From Eleginops maclovinus (lineage: Eukaryota > Chordata > Actinopteri > Perciformes > Eleginopidae), in assembly GCF_036324505.1 (NCBI RefSeq), contig NC_086370.1, forward strand, positions 11,890,512 to 11,954,511: 64,000 nucleotides of DNA, given 5' to 3'. This document shows positions 1 to 13,544 of this stretch, one piece after another. The first letter of the stretch is position 1, and the number at the start of each line of letters is the position of its first letter. The position numbers were made by a program, and so were the translations under genes. The notes under the pieces are model-generated. The model searched no databases, had not been told where the DNA came from, and worked only from the letters and a program-made list of their open reading frames with translations.

Positions 1-1057
1 AATCAATAATTTCTACCAGGCACAGCGTCTGGACCTTAACCTCAGAGGTGCTACTCTACTTTAAGGAAGCAGGTGTGCTGCAATGCAACCTCGTCCTCTT
101 AATGGAGTCGTAAAAAAATAGTAATATATGACACAGTTCCTGGGAAATATCCTAAACAGTAAAAGCTGAACGTGATTTTTTTTTTCTCTCTGTCTCTCCT
201 AGCTGCTAACCGGGACCATGGATGGAAAGCTGAGATTGTTTCAGTCCAGCAGTGCAGCCCGGTTGTCTCTTGACACCAGTGCTGTGCATATGGCGTCCCC
301 AAAATGACTGTGTAATGACGGCTGGCAGCTGCCTAGTCTATGCAGCTTTCATTGAAGCAGTTCCAGTCCCCTGGGTTTTAGTGGGAGTGGAAGGAATATG
401 TGTTTTGTTTTTAGTTTAATTGAGAATGCAAAGAGGAACAATAGGTTGTTCTTTTTCTAGTTTTATTTGCCTGTTGTGTTTTTCCACTGCTGTGTTCAGA
501 AACTGTGAAACGGAACCACCAATTGTAGCTCATCCTTGTAAAATGTCCATATCAATGGTTTTACTGAATATCACATGATTGTTACAAGATATAATATGTT
601 CTCAATTACAGAGAAAAACTAAGCTCTGTAAACATTTAGTTTCAGCAGCTATTTCCCATCCGTCTCTTCACATTCAGGGTGACCAAGTATCAGGTTGTTT
701 TAGTTCAGTGCGTGCAACAGATTTCATTCTATATAACTGGATGAGCGCACCACTTAGCAGATCAGCATATAGAGCTATGACATCAACTGGGTGCAACCTC
801 TTAGGCTGCCAACAACACAGATGCTACTACTGTTCATACTGACACACCCGTCTGTTGTTTGAGCTGTACATTTACTCTTCACCGTTGCAAAACAAAATGT
901 CGGCTCGGCTACAAATGACATTTACTATTCAACTATTATTGGGCAAAATAAATTGAATACGTTTTTTTGGTTTTTTTTAAGTATATATTGTTTGTAATTT
1001 TTATATAAAGTATAAATAAACCCTTGCATCATTGATACATGTCTGTGGAAATTATTA
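1..1057. other. non-coding DNA, nothing recognised
   Basis: AT-rich sequence with only short reading frames in all six frames, none resembling a known protein. No splice-site-bounded exon is convincing. Confidence 0.5.
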
Positions 1058-2131
1058 GGGTCTGAGACCAGAGGCCGTCGAAGACCCTATTGAAATTGGT
1101 CGTTCGCGTGACTGCAACTCGTGATGATTGATATTTGTATGATCGATTTAGTCGCTCGCGCAACATATGTGAAAACTCATGAAAATTTGCCAGCGCGTCA
1201 GCGCTGGTGAAAATAGACGTCTGAAATTGGTTTCGGAACTTTCCGATAAAAATTGCGTAGGCCACGCCCACTTCCGTTTTTAACGTTAACTCCCCCTACT
1301 CTAACTTTCTCGGAAACAAACGAAAATCGCTACGCATATCCAGGGTCCGGAGACGAACAAAAAAGCCTCTTGGGCCTGTATGAAAAAACGTACAGGAAGT
1401 CGGCCATTTTGAATTTGGCGTCGGAAAAACGCGATTTATCGCACTTGAACGAACTCCTCCGAGGGGCCTTGTCCGATCGGCTCGAAAATCGTCGGGTAGC
1501 GTCTTGAGACATGGGCGACAAAACGATATCACGAAATCTTAACTTTTTTTTGCACGGCGTAGCCGTTATTTAGCGCCAAAGTTTGCGTTCGTACGATTTT
1601 CGGCGACCCCTCGCCATGGAACACGATGATGTCATAACTCCAACTGACATGCTCAGAAAGTCACCAAACGCCACATGATGGTTAACACTGCTGTACGTCT
1701 CTACGTCAAAATTTACGTTACAAAATGTGGCGTTGCCGTGGCAACGCATCCCTCACCATAAAACACGATGTCGCTGTAACTCCAATGGACACGATCCGAT
1801 CGACCTCCAATCTTCGCCTGTGTGTCGCTGGTCCATGCCTCAACAGCTCTAAGCAGGATCTGCGAAATCGCACCAGACTGCAGACCTGACCAGCTCTATA
1901 TTAATTATGGGATGTCATCGTATGCCGTTGCCATGGCAACACGTTTTTCTCTTAACTCTAGTTAACATGCTCCAAATGACCTAAAACGTAACATGTTTGA
2001 TATTGATGCAGCCCTGAACACACCTAGGAGTATTATGGGATGTCATCATATGCCGTTGCCATGGCGACAGATAAAACACCTGCGCGACACATGTCGACGT
2101 TGTGACAACATCCTGCCAGCGTCTCAGACCC
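1058..2131. repeat. CpG-rich interspersed repeat with short terminal inverted repeats
   Basis: The block stands out from its AT-rich, CpG-poor surroundings by its many CpG dinucleotides (for example around 1100-1280 and 1420-1600). It begins with GGGTCTGAGAC at 1058-1068 and ends with the exact inverse GTCTCAGACCC at 2121-2131. Inside are several copies of a GTTGCCATGGCAAC-like palindrome. No protein is encoded: the longest frames, about 60-85 codons, match nothing I know. I infer a non-autonomous mobile element or a decayed element remnant of an unnamed family. The abrupt base-composition change supports insertion. Confidence 0.55.
1906..2075 (+). repeat. tandem module inside the CpG-rich repeat
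   Basis: A segment beginning TATGGGATGTCATCGTATGC (about 1906) and continuing through GTTGCCATGGC recurs about 128 bp later (from about 2034) with a single difference in its first 30 bases. A more diverged copy of the GTTGCC(A/G)TGGCAAC core lies at 1733-1746. The element therefore contains at least two tandem units plus an older relative. Confidence 0.6.
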
Positions 2132-5100
2132 GCTCATCGCTGCTTGCAGCTTTAATTTCTTTTATTTTTGTTTTCTACACTGTTTAAGGTGTTCCTCAAG
2201 GTTCTACTTAAGGACTCTTTGCATTTTTGATTTTATTTATGATCTCCTGAAGATTCTATTTTAAGTTATAATCATACTAGTATATATATTACAATGAATT
2301 TATTACAGTGATGCCTTACTCATTACATCATCAATATAGGTTGTATCTCCAGAAAGTAAACAAAGTTATAGCGCAGAAAGATGGTGGGTACAGCTTTGCT
2401 TGTGAGTGTATGTTTTTGAACCTTCTTTAGGTTTAATATTAAGTGTTTACCTTCTCAGTTTCAGAAGTATAACCCCATGGTTAATAAGAAATTCATACAG
2501 CCTGGGAAAATGTCCGTGGCATTCACTTTGTTATCTTTAACGTTTAGGGATTGGGGCACGATTTTCACTTTTCCAAGCCCAGAAAAACTACTCCAACTAT
2601 TTCCTAGTATGCTGCCATTGATGCTACCGACATGTTCTAAACCTCAGCTGTCTTGAGAGAGGCTAAAGGAAAACTCTACCTTTCTGCAATGGAATGACAT
2701 TTCAAGCGTCACTCATCCCCAGTCCATTAGGAAAAGATATTGAATTTGATGCATTATGTGACGCTGATGCTGATGATGGAAAGATAAAGCCACTGATAGT
2801 CCGCCTTTTCTTAACTCCTTCAGACAGAGGCAAGCTTTCAGAACTCTGCTCATCTCTGCCTTGTCCACTGTCCAAAATTCTGCATTTGATTTATTTCTTT
2901 TTTTAGACTGTTTGCTTTAATTATTACCAAACCAGAATGCCTGAAAGGATTGTTCTCTGTGCACCACCAGCCTCAGCTCAGTCACATTATATATAGCTTT
3001 TGAAGTTCAGCTGCCAGGTTTCCTATCACAAAAACTGATGTTATACATTAAAGAAAACAGGACTGAAGCTGCATTGGATTTATGGGGTGATAGCTATCTT
3101 TGGTCATACACAACATAATGCATGTATGTTTCTGAAAGGTTCTTTTATGCCACAAAGACAGGTATTTGCTGGCGAGTGTGACTCTGACCTGTCATGGTTA
3201 GCTTTAGTGTTCCTTCAAGCAGAAGAGACTTTCTTCTGGAACAAAACATAATAAATTGTCTAAGGATTGAATTTATGTAGCCGTGTTCTTTCTCCATTTT
3301 AATGTGCTGGAATGTGTGTGTGGGTGTGTGTATCATGGAGTGAGTATCTTCTTCTCTTGGATGAATTGACCTGCTAGGCTACACTCAGATTCAGTGATAA
3401 TATTTTTGCAAACAAATGTGATATATCAGAGTTTGTGCACATTTTTTGTCTGTGTGAGGTCACATTTGGTGCACTCCCTGCATTGATCTCACCAGTTAAG
3501 AATGATGTGTTTATACTTGCAAATAATAGGATTTTAAAGGAAAGCCACACCCGTACGTAATAATGCAATCCGGTCCAAAGTTTGATCTCTCACAATTTGT
3601 CATTTAATCTGACAGGGAGAAGAACTGAGCGTGCGTCCAGAGAACTAGGACATTTTGAAAATCCCAAACAGAGCAGAGTGGTAGTGTGGGGAACATACAG
3701 AGCAGAACTCATTTTGCATCACACAATCATCCAAAAACTAAGATATAGTCTGCGTATGTCTCTCACATTGCCTGTAGAGTGTTATTTTTTGTGGTTCACT
3801 GACTCTCTGACCTGTAGCTCAGAGCTCTGAATGCTTCACTTTCCCTAATGACTAATTTATACTGTATAAAGAAACCCAAGATATACATCACAAGGCATGT
3901 GCATTTTAATGATCCCCCAAAGATGAGATCCTGATGATCTCTGCTTTTTTGTTTTCATGAACTCGGTGCAACTCATAGTCAAGGGAGAGGAATATTTGTG
4001 CACATGTCGAAAAACTGCAGTCAGAAAGCTGTGACTCATGCAAGTGTTACGCAAAGCTTTTCTAAATACCACATAATGAACATGTGAATTATTTAAAAGA
4101 ACAAAGTAGACAGATTGATGGATATCAAAGTGATGATCTTTGACAAGAGAATGTTTTATTGCTATTTTTTCAATGACTGGTAGAACATTACAGTTTAGCT
4201 TATAGGCGCCTTACTTGATGAGAGCTTTCACATGCTGTGCTAAACACCTGGTGTGAACTAATGCAGGGACCAGACTATATGACATCAGCGCTATAATGGA
4301 AGGACGTAGAGCTTCAGCAACCAACATTTGCAACAATTGCTGCTGGAGTGTTTTATTGTGGAAGTCAACAGAGGCAACATCTGGGACACCTCACAACATC
4401 TCAGCAGTTGTTATGACTAGTGTGGGATTGTTTTTTGCTTTCTCTTTGACATGTTCCGTAAGGTTGGCACGCATAAGTATACACTAAAGAGGCAAATTAG
4501 ATATAATGTCGTTAATCCTGCCAGGTAATTTGTGTTCCTTATTGATCACTAAATTGTGTACTATTTCAGATGATAATATTCTTATTTTTTTTCCAATTAG
4601 GGCATTTTGACAAAAACAAAAATGAAAATGTTGCAAAAAGAAGCAACATTTGAGAGGAGGAAAAGTAATACATTTATTCATTTTCTTAGTAATACTATAC
4701 ATAATACTCTGATAGGGTTTGTTGGGCAGAATAAAACTTCGATTTTGAAAATAAATCAAAAGAAAAAAGATACACTATCACTGTAGCACAATTAGCTGTG
4801 CAAAAACAGCAGATAGTTATTCTTAAATTATTTGATGTTTCGTTGCTATACATTAATAAAATGTTTCATTCTGCATGTGACACAATTTCCTTTTTACCCT
4901 ACACGTGTTCATGTTCCTGTTCATATACTAGTCGACTTGTGTTTTTCCTTAAGTGGTCCACGAATTACAGAGTCATATTTCTGGCTTAAATGATACAGCA
5001 CATGTCCCAGTGTTCACTTAATCTTACGATATTTTGTTCTGCCTATAGTATACAAGGTAACAGTAATGGTTGATCATGTATGGTAAAGTGTTGTTGTAAA

Positions 5101-8084
5101 TACTGGTGACAAAGCCGGATGGCGCCACAAATTAAGAGTTAGACAGGATTTCAAAGTCTTACTTGACTGTTCTGGGCCTCTGTGTGCAGACAACAACGGA
5201 AATACAGATTAGCAGCAGTTGGTGTCATCCAGGGTACAAGGCATAAACATTGAGTGCTTAACACTTAGATAAATCAAAATAAGACCCTCATAGAGTGAGC
5301 AGGGGAAAATGGGGAAACCGGGAACGCGTAACACAAGGTGCCAAAAGAGCAGGAGTGTGGGCCAGAAACCCTGTAGAGTTTTTGAAATCCACCCGAATAG
5401 AAAGTCTTTCAACAACAATGTTGATCTTTAAGAGAGGAAAAAACATATCAATCAGTTTTTCAATAATTCCTGATTCTATTTTTCTAGAGCAAAACCCATC
5501 CAAGCCATATTTAAACAAATAATACATAATGAGATATTTTGCAGCATAGCAGGTTATTCCAAGTTTTTATGTAAGTCATAGAACCACTTTGCTAAGTGCA
5601 CAGTCCTTCTCCAGAGTCTTCATAAGACAGACAGTTCGTCAGCTCCATTAAGCCAAAGTTGTAAGATGAGATGATATTTTGTCATCTAAGTATAAACCAT
5701 CAAGTATCTGCACATTTCTCAGGTTCATTAACGCTCCCCCTCACCCTTAGCTTTATCCCTGCACTGACACAAAGATAACGTTTCGACATCAGCCTCTGCC
5801 ATTAGCAGATTCCTTTGTTTTTATGACTGAATTTGTTTCCTCAAAGAGGCAATTTTATGTTTTCCTCTCTAATCATGTTTTACCATCCTGGAGAATTAAC
5901 AGCACATGTGGCCGAGCCTCACTTAAGTGAATGATGTTATTGCTATACATGTTTTTGTGTTTGGCTTATTCATTTTACTTCTGTAATAAACATTTTTAGC
6001 AAAACATTTTGGAAAAATGTAAAAGAGTGATGAAAAACATCAAGGTTGGCAGCATAAAAGCCCAAATATATCATCTGTTGTTACTCTTTACTTTACTTGT
6101 ACCTAGTTTTCAGGTTGTTTGGTTGCTAACCATCCATGGCTCTCACCCGCCTGATAAGCTTACATTTGAGTGATAAATTCAGGTTGCTACATTACATTTT
6201 CATACCCTCGAATGACCTTCAACTAGCAGCACGGAAAATATCCCAAAAAATGGTTTGCTTCACTGCTTCATTGCAGGGAGGTAGAAAAAAGTTATTTATA
6301 CACCATGGCTCCATCACACCCATTATCCGCGAGTGCTTAAAACTTAGTGTACAGATGCAGGGTGCCAGCTACAACACCTGCAGTTAATAATAAGCAGGAA
6401 ATTCTCCTCTGGAACATTTGGTATTCTTCAACATATCATTACTGCTAACTGCACCTATCCTCAGTGTGTTTTAAATAAATGTGCTCTTGTGTCAAATGTG
6501 CCATGCATTCTCTTCTCATCCCACAATATGTACAACCCAGGTGCTGATGACCAGTGCCTGATGTACTGATTTTTTTCAGTAGAGACTATATGGCTTGTAG
6601 ATTAATAAGTACCCATGGTTATAATGTATCTTACATGTAGAAGGTCAACCGACTTTATGTATAGAGGTAAAACAAGTTAAAAATACATTCATAAACCTAA
6701 AGCCAGAATATTAAATGTAATCTATTGGCCTCAGAGTGGAGGCATGTTGATATATGGTTTCTGCATAATGCAGAGAGGAGATCTGCTTCAGCAATTCTCA
6801 TTCTACACCTCAGGGGAAACTGTGTTTGTTTCTGCACAAAAAAAGCCAAGCTTCTGTCACAGTTTACTAACATATGTGATATTTAAATGTGATTTTCCCA
6901 TCGAGCAAGAGGCCAAGATATGTGTATTGTGTGACTCCCAAAATATTGAAACCAGTCATAATGGACTTGATCGGTCTTAGGAAGGATTCAGCATTATTCT
7001 GAAACAGCTGCAGCTGTCTGGGCGACTTTTTTGAGAGACCTTTAAAGACAGCATTACATTAGCTACTGACAACAGATTTTCACAACCAATTCATCAAAAG
7101 CACCAGCTTCGTCAGTGCCCCTGTGCTGGAAACTATGAAACGTAGGTACCCTCTCAACCCTGTTGCTGTGTTAGAAGTGAAAACGGGTTGCTGCTGAACG
7201 TTTACTAATTATTGATATATTTTTAAGATGCTGTTATGCGGATATTGAACTAATCTGTGTCCATTGAAATGTATCTCCAAAGAGTCCAAAAGGTATCCAC
7301 CAGGGCTTTTTCAGATGTAATTTATTGAAAACATATTTAATCAATGAATTTTCCAAGAGTGCTTTTATGGGATTTATGGTCAGCTCATGATACCAATATA
7401 AAAATATGTGTGTCATCTGCATAGTGGTGGTGAGATAGCGGGTTGATGGTTTTAAGATTGCTCGGTTTCAATGTTTCTGGTATCTTGTGTTATGTTTTTT
7501 CATTGTTTTGAATCATTTTTTCTCTTGTCCTTTTCGGTGAAAGAACATGGGTGAGGCAGAAAGTAATATAGATTAGAGGTGAATATGTTTTCCCCGACTT
7601 GGTAAGACAAACGAGACCAGCCTTAATAAGATGCCTGCGGTTTAGATTGTCTGAATGGAGGGCTAATCCAATTTAAAGCCAGGTGTTTGGAGCTGACAGT
7701 ACTTCATCTTTCAACTGCCCTTGAGATAGACGGCTGATAAAGTTGTTTTCAAGGAGTCTTAAAATATAAACTCTTGCTTTAGGACTTGTGATTGTTGCTT
7801 CACAATGTTATTGGCCTCTACATGTTAATACAGTATGATGGTTTTCAGTTGGGTGTGTGTGAACATGTGGGATTATTTCTTTTGTATCAGATTCTTTGGA
7901 AAGCAGCTTAATTACAGTTCTTAATGCTCATGCTTTTGTACATCTTTAACAACAACTCATCCTCAGGTATGATGGCAATGTCATACTAAAGGAAGAGGTC
8001 AATGAGGCTCTCTGCCTGGATGTTAGTGCAGGTTAGCTTTTGGCATAACAAATCTCAGGTCACTGGTTTTTCCTTTTGGTTAGA
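2132..8084. other. non-coding upstream DNA
   Basis: AT-rich sequence with short open frames only. No domain, RNA gene or promoter can be supported. The one segment resembling an isolated exon (7967-8031) is listed separately. Confidence 0.5.
7967..8031 (+). other. possible isolated 65-nt exon
   Basis: A segment bounded by a CCTCAG acceptor and a CAG|GTTAGC donor is open in one frame only (enters with 1 nt and leaves with 1 nt). It would encode about 21 residues beginning YDGNVILKEEV. No neighbouring exon was found, so it could be chance. Confidence 0.2.
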
Positions 8085-8405
8085 TAGATAGAATCGGAGG
8101 ATGAAACCCTCTTTATTAGTCACATGCATGCACACAGCAGAGCACACACAGTGAAATTAGTCCTCTGCATTTAACCCATCCTAGTACTAGGAGCAGTGGG
8201 CAGCTATCGTGCAGCGCCCGGGGAGCAATGGGGAGGGGGGATTGGAGGTGTCCGGTGCCTTGCTCAAGGGCACCACAGCAGGGCCTAGGAGGTGAACTGG
8301 GACCTCTCCAAGTAGCAGTCCACTTTCCAAGTCTGTTCGGGGACTTGAACCGGCGACCCTACGATTCCCAGTCCAAGCCCCTACTGACTGAGCCACTGCT
8401 GGACT
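8085..8405 (-). repeat. tRNA-derived SINE
   Basis: Read on the minus strand, the head at about 8400-8330 is tRNA-like: an A-box-like TGGCTCAGTCAGTAGG and an exact B box GGTTCAAGTCC (plus positions 8341-8351). The body follows, then a tail ending in short TCTA repeats near 8085. The 69-codon open frame on this strand is simply the SINE read through its tRNA promoter and is not a gene. A core of the body recurs at 37885-37925 in the opposite orientation. Confidence 0.75.
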
Positions 8406-11059
8406 AAGCTTTCACCAAGAGTGGTAAAGTGGTTTATTTCCTTATATTCGTTTTACCTCAATATCAAATTACACCTGGTGGATTTGGTTTCAAGCGCAGC
8501 AATGCTCTGACAAAGTCTGTCGAACTTGAGAGCAAGCATCTGTAGCTAACTAACAAGTATCATCAGCATTAACTAATGACAACAATAAATAAATAAATAA
8601 AGCTTCAAAAGAATTTATACTCAATGCTAGGGTACATAACTAGTACTTTTGTTAAAAGTAGATACTCATTAAACAGGCAAATGGATCCCTGTGTTTTATT
8701 AGTATAAACGGTATCATATTATTGGATTTGTGTTACTGATACAAGTGTTAGCAGCATTTAGACGTAGTAGCTGGTCATGGTGATGTTTTATCCCTGTTAT
8801 TAAATGTCATATGAGTATGTCTAAACATGCGTTATTTTTTAAATATTAAAGCAAAATAATATGAAACTTAAAAAACAAAGTGTCGTGGAGTAAAGTATAA
8901 TGAGTACCTCTTAAGGGATGTACAACATTTACCTTTCTATTTTCCACCACTGGTGCAGGGATATTTGATCTGTAATGGATGCGGTACATTGACATAGTTA
9001 TTTTCTTGAACATAAACTTGTTTAGTTAAGAGTTTGTATGCGGTGGAGCTTCAGCTCCGCTGCAGCACCTTCTGTGCCCAGGGACCCAAGGCCAAAGCTC
9101 CTCCTCCTCCTCCTGCTCTCCGCTACACTGAAGAGATCTCACTCTCACTTTGTTCTCCCTCTCACACAACACTATTCATGGTGCTTTCTTTCACTGTCCA
9201 TACAAACATAAATCTTTCTGTAGGTCCAGCATTGTTTGTAGTTCCCTCTAGATTTCTTAGTCATACTTGCACAAGCTTGCTGTAAAACGAGGTCAGAATA
9301 CTCCTAGTTCTTAAGCTCTTATAAATTTGCTCAATATATCTTACTGCTCTGCCATAACTCCAAACATCTCATCAGCACAGGGAGGAAAAAAAGGAATCTG
9401 GAAGAAATGACCAAATGGTAGAATCTCTGATATGAAAATGCAATTGTGACAACGGACATGAAATGGTGATTGTCCCTTTTTAATTTCTACCTATATATCA
9501 ATTTGAAATAAGTACAAGTCAAAGTAAGTTGAAGGAAGCACTTTTACGTGTACTTTCTTCCATGTTACGTATGTATTTGGTTTTCAGATCCCCAATGTTC
9601 ACGTGTAATTATTAGGCATGTTGTTTGCTTATCGCTTAAATACACATAGGGATAAGTCTCAGCCCACTGGATTGAATGCAGCCCTGAAAACATAACTAGT
9701 GACGAGTAACGTTGCATAAAACTGTCTGCGTCTGACCCTCCTGAAACATGATCACCCAGCAGGCAGTTAATGTTGTTCTCACTGTTATGATCCCCAGTTT
9801 AATAACACCTAGGAAAATATTCCGCTGTGTTGAATATACAAATCATGTATCAACAAATTCCACTCACTAAGGTCACATGTAAACCTTTGAGAGGAGAACA
9901 AGTCAAACACTGGTTATCTCACTTTGATGTAATGCCTGGTGTTAGCCAAGGTATGTAAGCCATTTTTATATGAAATCTAGAACTAGATGACTTGAAAGCA
10001 ACAGGTGGTTTCCTGGAAGCAATTACTCTTGTTTTTGTAACTTCTTCTATATTCTGGATTCTACAGTCAAAACACATACTCACTTAATATACAATATAGT
10101 TCCTATGCTGTTATATTGCACACTTTGCTAGTGCAAGTGCTTCATATCACTGATGACAATTAAAGTTGCCTCCTCATGTTTGTCCCAGTTTGTTTAAAGT
10201 GTAAGACAGCATTGGTGGACATAGTGGACAGCATTGGTGTGTCCATACACAGTTAAAACTTCACTGGAACCAGAAAGTCAAACCAGTCATTCTGCAGAAT
10301 ATCGATTTTTAGGATAAATGGTTTGTACAGACCAGCTTGAATGATATTTCAGTGTCCTTGCACCACTATGTACTTCTCAGTTGGCTCAAAGCCTATATTT
10401 AGGGGGCTCTGGTTTTTTTTAAATGAAGCCTGTCAAGTGCCTCAAATGCTATGAATTATGATCTGCAACAATCCTTCTCAGCAGGAGAGGAAATGCGCTA
10501 GACGTCCTGTGTTTGGAGCAAGATCAGGACGTTTAGACAGTGTTTTGAGGAAGAGCTTCCTGGGGGATTCTAGGAAGCTGAGGTATATTGTATCATTATG
10601 GTATCAGTTAAGGCATAGCCCAATGCAAGAACACTTAGTCTGAAGTGCTCAAAAAAAGTCATGAGCCATAAATGGAGCATTTTGTTATTTTGTCATTGGT
10701 TCACACACAATTTTATTGTGAAGATCTATTTCTGAAAACCAATTGTCTGTGTTTCCATATCTTTCTGCAGCCAAGAGCCTCAGATTGATGGTTCTGCTGA
10801 TGTGGCTCCATACATCAGCTATAAACAAACACTATGTCATCACGTCAAAAGAAAATCCATGGTAGAAAGATACATTTTGGCTAACGTTTCCAGAAGGCAC
10901 ACAAGTGTTTAAATTGAGAGAGGAGACACAAATAAATGAAGTCATTGACTGAGAGATTTGGCGAAGGAAACACTATAATATTTTGACAGTGAAAATTGCT
11001 ATTGTGCGAACTGTTGAAGAAAACGTCTGAAACTTCAATTTGTCTTTTAGTTAGCCATG
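8406..11059. other. non-coding upstream DNA
   Basis: Nothing recognised. Contains a short (AAT/AAAT) run near 8585-8600 and no supported gene. Confidence 0.45.
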
Positions 11060-11290
11060 CTGTGCTAGCAGCTCTTTATGGCCCTACTTACAGCACAGTG
11101 TTGCTTATACCCAATTACAAATGTAAGCATGCTAACATGCTCACAATGACAGGTGTTTAACAGATATAATGATTACCATATTAACCTTCTTAGTAGTGTA
11201 TTGGCATGCTAACATTAGCTTATTAGCACTAAACACAGCTTGGCTAAACACAGCTAAAGTAACATAATGCACATAAGGTGCTATGAGTAC
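11060..11290 (+). repeat. interspersed repeat fragment rich in GCATGCTAACAT motifs
   Basis: The stretch repeats GCATGCTAACAT, GGCATGCTAACATTAGC and TTAGCACTAAACACAGC. I recognise this pattern from a repeat that is very common in teleost genomes. Assignment is from memory of the pattern; the family name is not claimed. Confidence 0.5.
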
Positions 11291-13515
11291 AGTTTGATTT
11301 AATTAATAAGATTTGACAAAACTGCAAACTAGTGTATGAAACCTTTTGAAAAAACAAAAAACAAATGAAGGCTTTCCAATGATAAATCAACCATCACAGA
11401 AGGCTATAACTAAATGGGGAGGGGAACTGTCTCATTGGCTTTGGAGCAACAAAGATTCATTTGATGCCATTGCCTAACCACAAACAAACTTACTAGTGGT
11501 TTATAAACCACACTTAGTGAATAGCCTAGTAAATGGATAATAAGGGCAGTAACATCTAAGGAAAATGCTGCCTCAGATATTACAATGCATACTTTTACAT
11601 TGTGATGCAATTGTCATGCACAGAGAGCGGTCCTTCCATTTGGGAGATTTTACAATGATATTTTACAATGCCAGACAATCCGGCCAAATTTGTTTCATTG
11701 GAATTACTCAATGTTTGGCATGATTAAGTGAACAATTTGAAATAAATCTTAACTTAAAAGGCCATTTCTATGCAACTTCTTAATTTTGGTCATTCCCATG
11801 ACTATTGTATTTTACAGAGGAGGCGAGACTCTCAATGTAAGATGTGTCACTCTCGCCAGTTCTCATACTTTAAACATTTCAGGTGCCAGATTTCCTTTTT
11901 GGACTGTGCTCCTGAGTCACACTCATACCCATTCCTTGTTAAAAACACATAAACCTCCTTGGTGAAGTCACAGCTTGGAGAAGATAGTTGGAAACTATCA
12001 TTGTTTATCAACCTTAACTGACATCCATCACCGGCATTTCATGACTCCTCCTGATCACTGGCATTGTCCATGGTTTTTGTGGATCTCTGCTGCCCACTAG
12101 GTAAGCATCCACATGATCAAGAACTTTTCAAAAATATATTAAAAGCAATGTAAAACTAAAATGTGTGAATTTTGTCTTTTTCAGCAAGACATTACGGTAT
12201 TGTTTTTTCAACTATCTTTCTGGAAAAGTTTGGTGCAAACAAGTCTGACCAGTATCTTATCAGTGGCATAATGACGATAATGACGTTATGTGAATAATGG
12301 TCATTGTATTTAAAGTATGTCTGTTACTAACTTTATATTTAAACAGCCAATGGAGACTTTTTCTTCCATAACTGACATTATAAATTGAGAATTAATGAGT
12401 TAAAAGGGAAAATATTCAAACAGATGAAATCAAGTCTTGATAAACTACAACTGACAGCCGCACACTACCACTTTGAATCAGCGCAAGTCTGTGGAGCATT
12501 TCAACTTTTTCCACCCCTGACAGTTTAAATCTGGTCTTCTCTGGCCACTGCAGAAGGCTTTTATAATCAGCGTGCATTGTCATATTTTTGTATGTCTGAC
12601 TAAATGTTCAGTACTGTTTCTAATTTGTGTCAGGTTGTGAATTCATGTTGTTGAGATGAAATTGTCCAATTTGGTAAGAAACTGTCTGTTCTCCAGCCTG
12701 TTTTTTCCTTTAAATGGAATGCAGGTTTCCAATTGACGCAAACCAGCCCTTAGACTATCCTATTGGTACACAAAGGCCTACCCACATCCAGAGCTATGAT
12801 CCCTCCACAGGGCTCCAGGAATGAGATGTTGTATCAGCTTTTCTTTCCCTGACACCACAGAGGAAAATTTGGCAAAAACCTGCTAGTCTACAAGCACTGG
12901 AAGCACCCAAAGTTTCTATTGTATTAAACGTCATTTTCTTATTCTTTTTTTGTAGTATTACATTGCAGATTTAATTAATTAATTAAAACTTTGAGTTATT
13001 GATGTTTTGTGAGTTTGGATTTATAACGTATTTGTAGTCAAAAAGCTTTTAACCACAACTTCACAACGTTTACTTAATGCGTAAATAAAATAATAATATA
13101 ATAATAGTAATATAAACCTCTGTTGCATCATTATTGTTGGTAATAATTGTTTTTTTAAGTACACCCACAGCTGCATACTGAAAACATTGTTGTTGTTTTA
13201 TTTCTTGTTTGTTTTTTTCATCACCATAAATAACATTTAGTCTCTTTCGTATCGAACAGCCCAAAACACTCTTCCCCAATGAAAGTGGATTAGCTCTCGA
13301 CATAGAGGGAAGGTGGGTTTGATATAGGGAGGGGATGGTGGGCATCAAGCTGAGAGAAAGGATGGGTCGCTAACCACTCATACTAGCCCCCTTTATCGAA
13401 TGCGGATAAGAAAATTACGCCATCGGAAGATAATTATGTAACTCGGTCTCTTAACAACCGGCTGCAAACGGTTCATACCCAAAGCAGTTTGATTGACAGG
13501 CTCTCTGCATGCCTC
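11291..13515. other. non-coding 5' flank of thbs2
   Basis: No gene recognised. The last few hundred bases are the proximal 5' flank of thbs2 and may hold regulatory sites, but no site beyond the TATA box can be assigned with confidence. Confidence 0.5.
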
Positions 13516-13523
13516 TATATAAG
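13516..13523 (+). promoter_or_regulatory. thbs2: TATA box of thbs2
   Basis: TATATAAG lies about 30 bp upstream of the expected start of transcription (near 13545) and 219 bp upstream of a strong GTAAGT donor. That donor closes a non-coding first exon ahead of the signal-peptide exon, as in the mammalian gene. Confidence 0.75.
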
Positions 13524-13544
13524 AGGAGGGAGGTGGGTGCTTCA

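Noticed and set aside
8187..8396. 69-codon minus frame beginning MAQSVG
   Set aside because: Translation of the tRNA-like head of a SINE; such frames are a known annotation artefact in fish.
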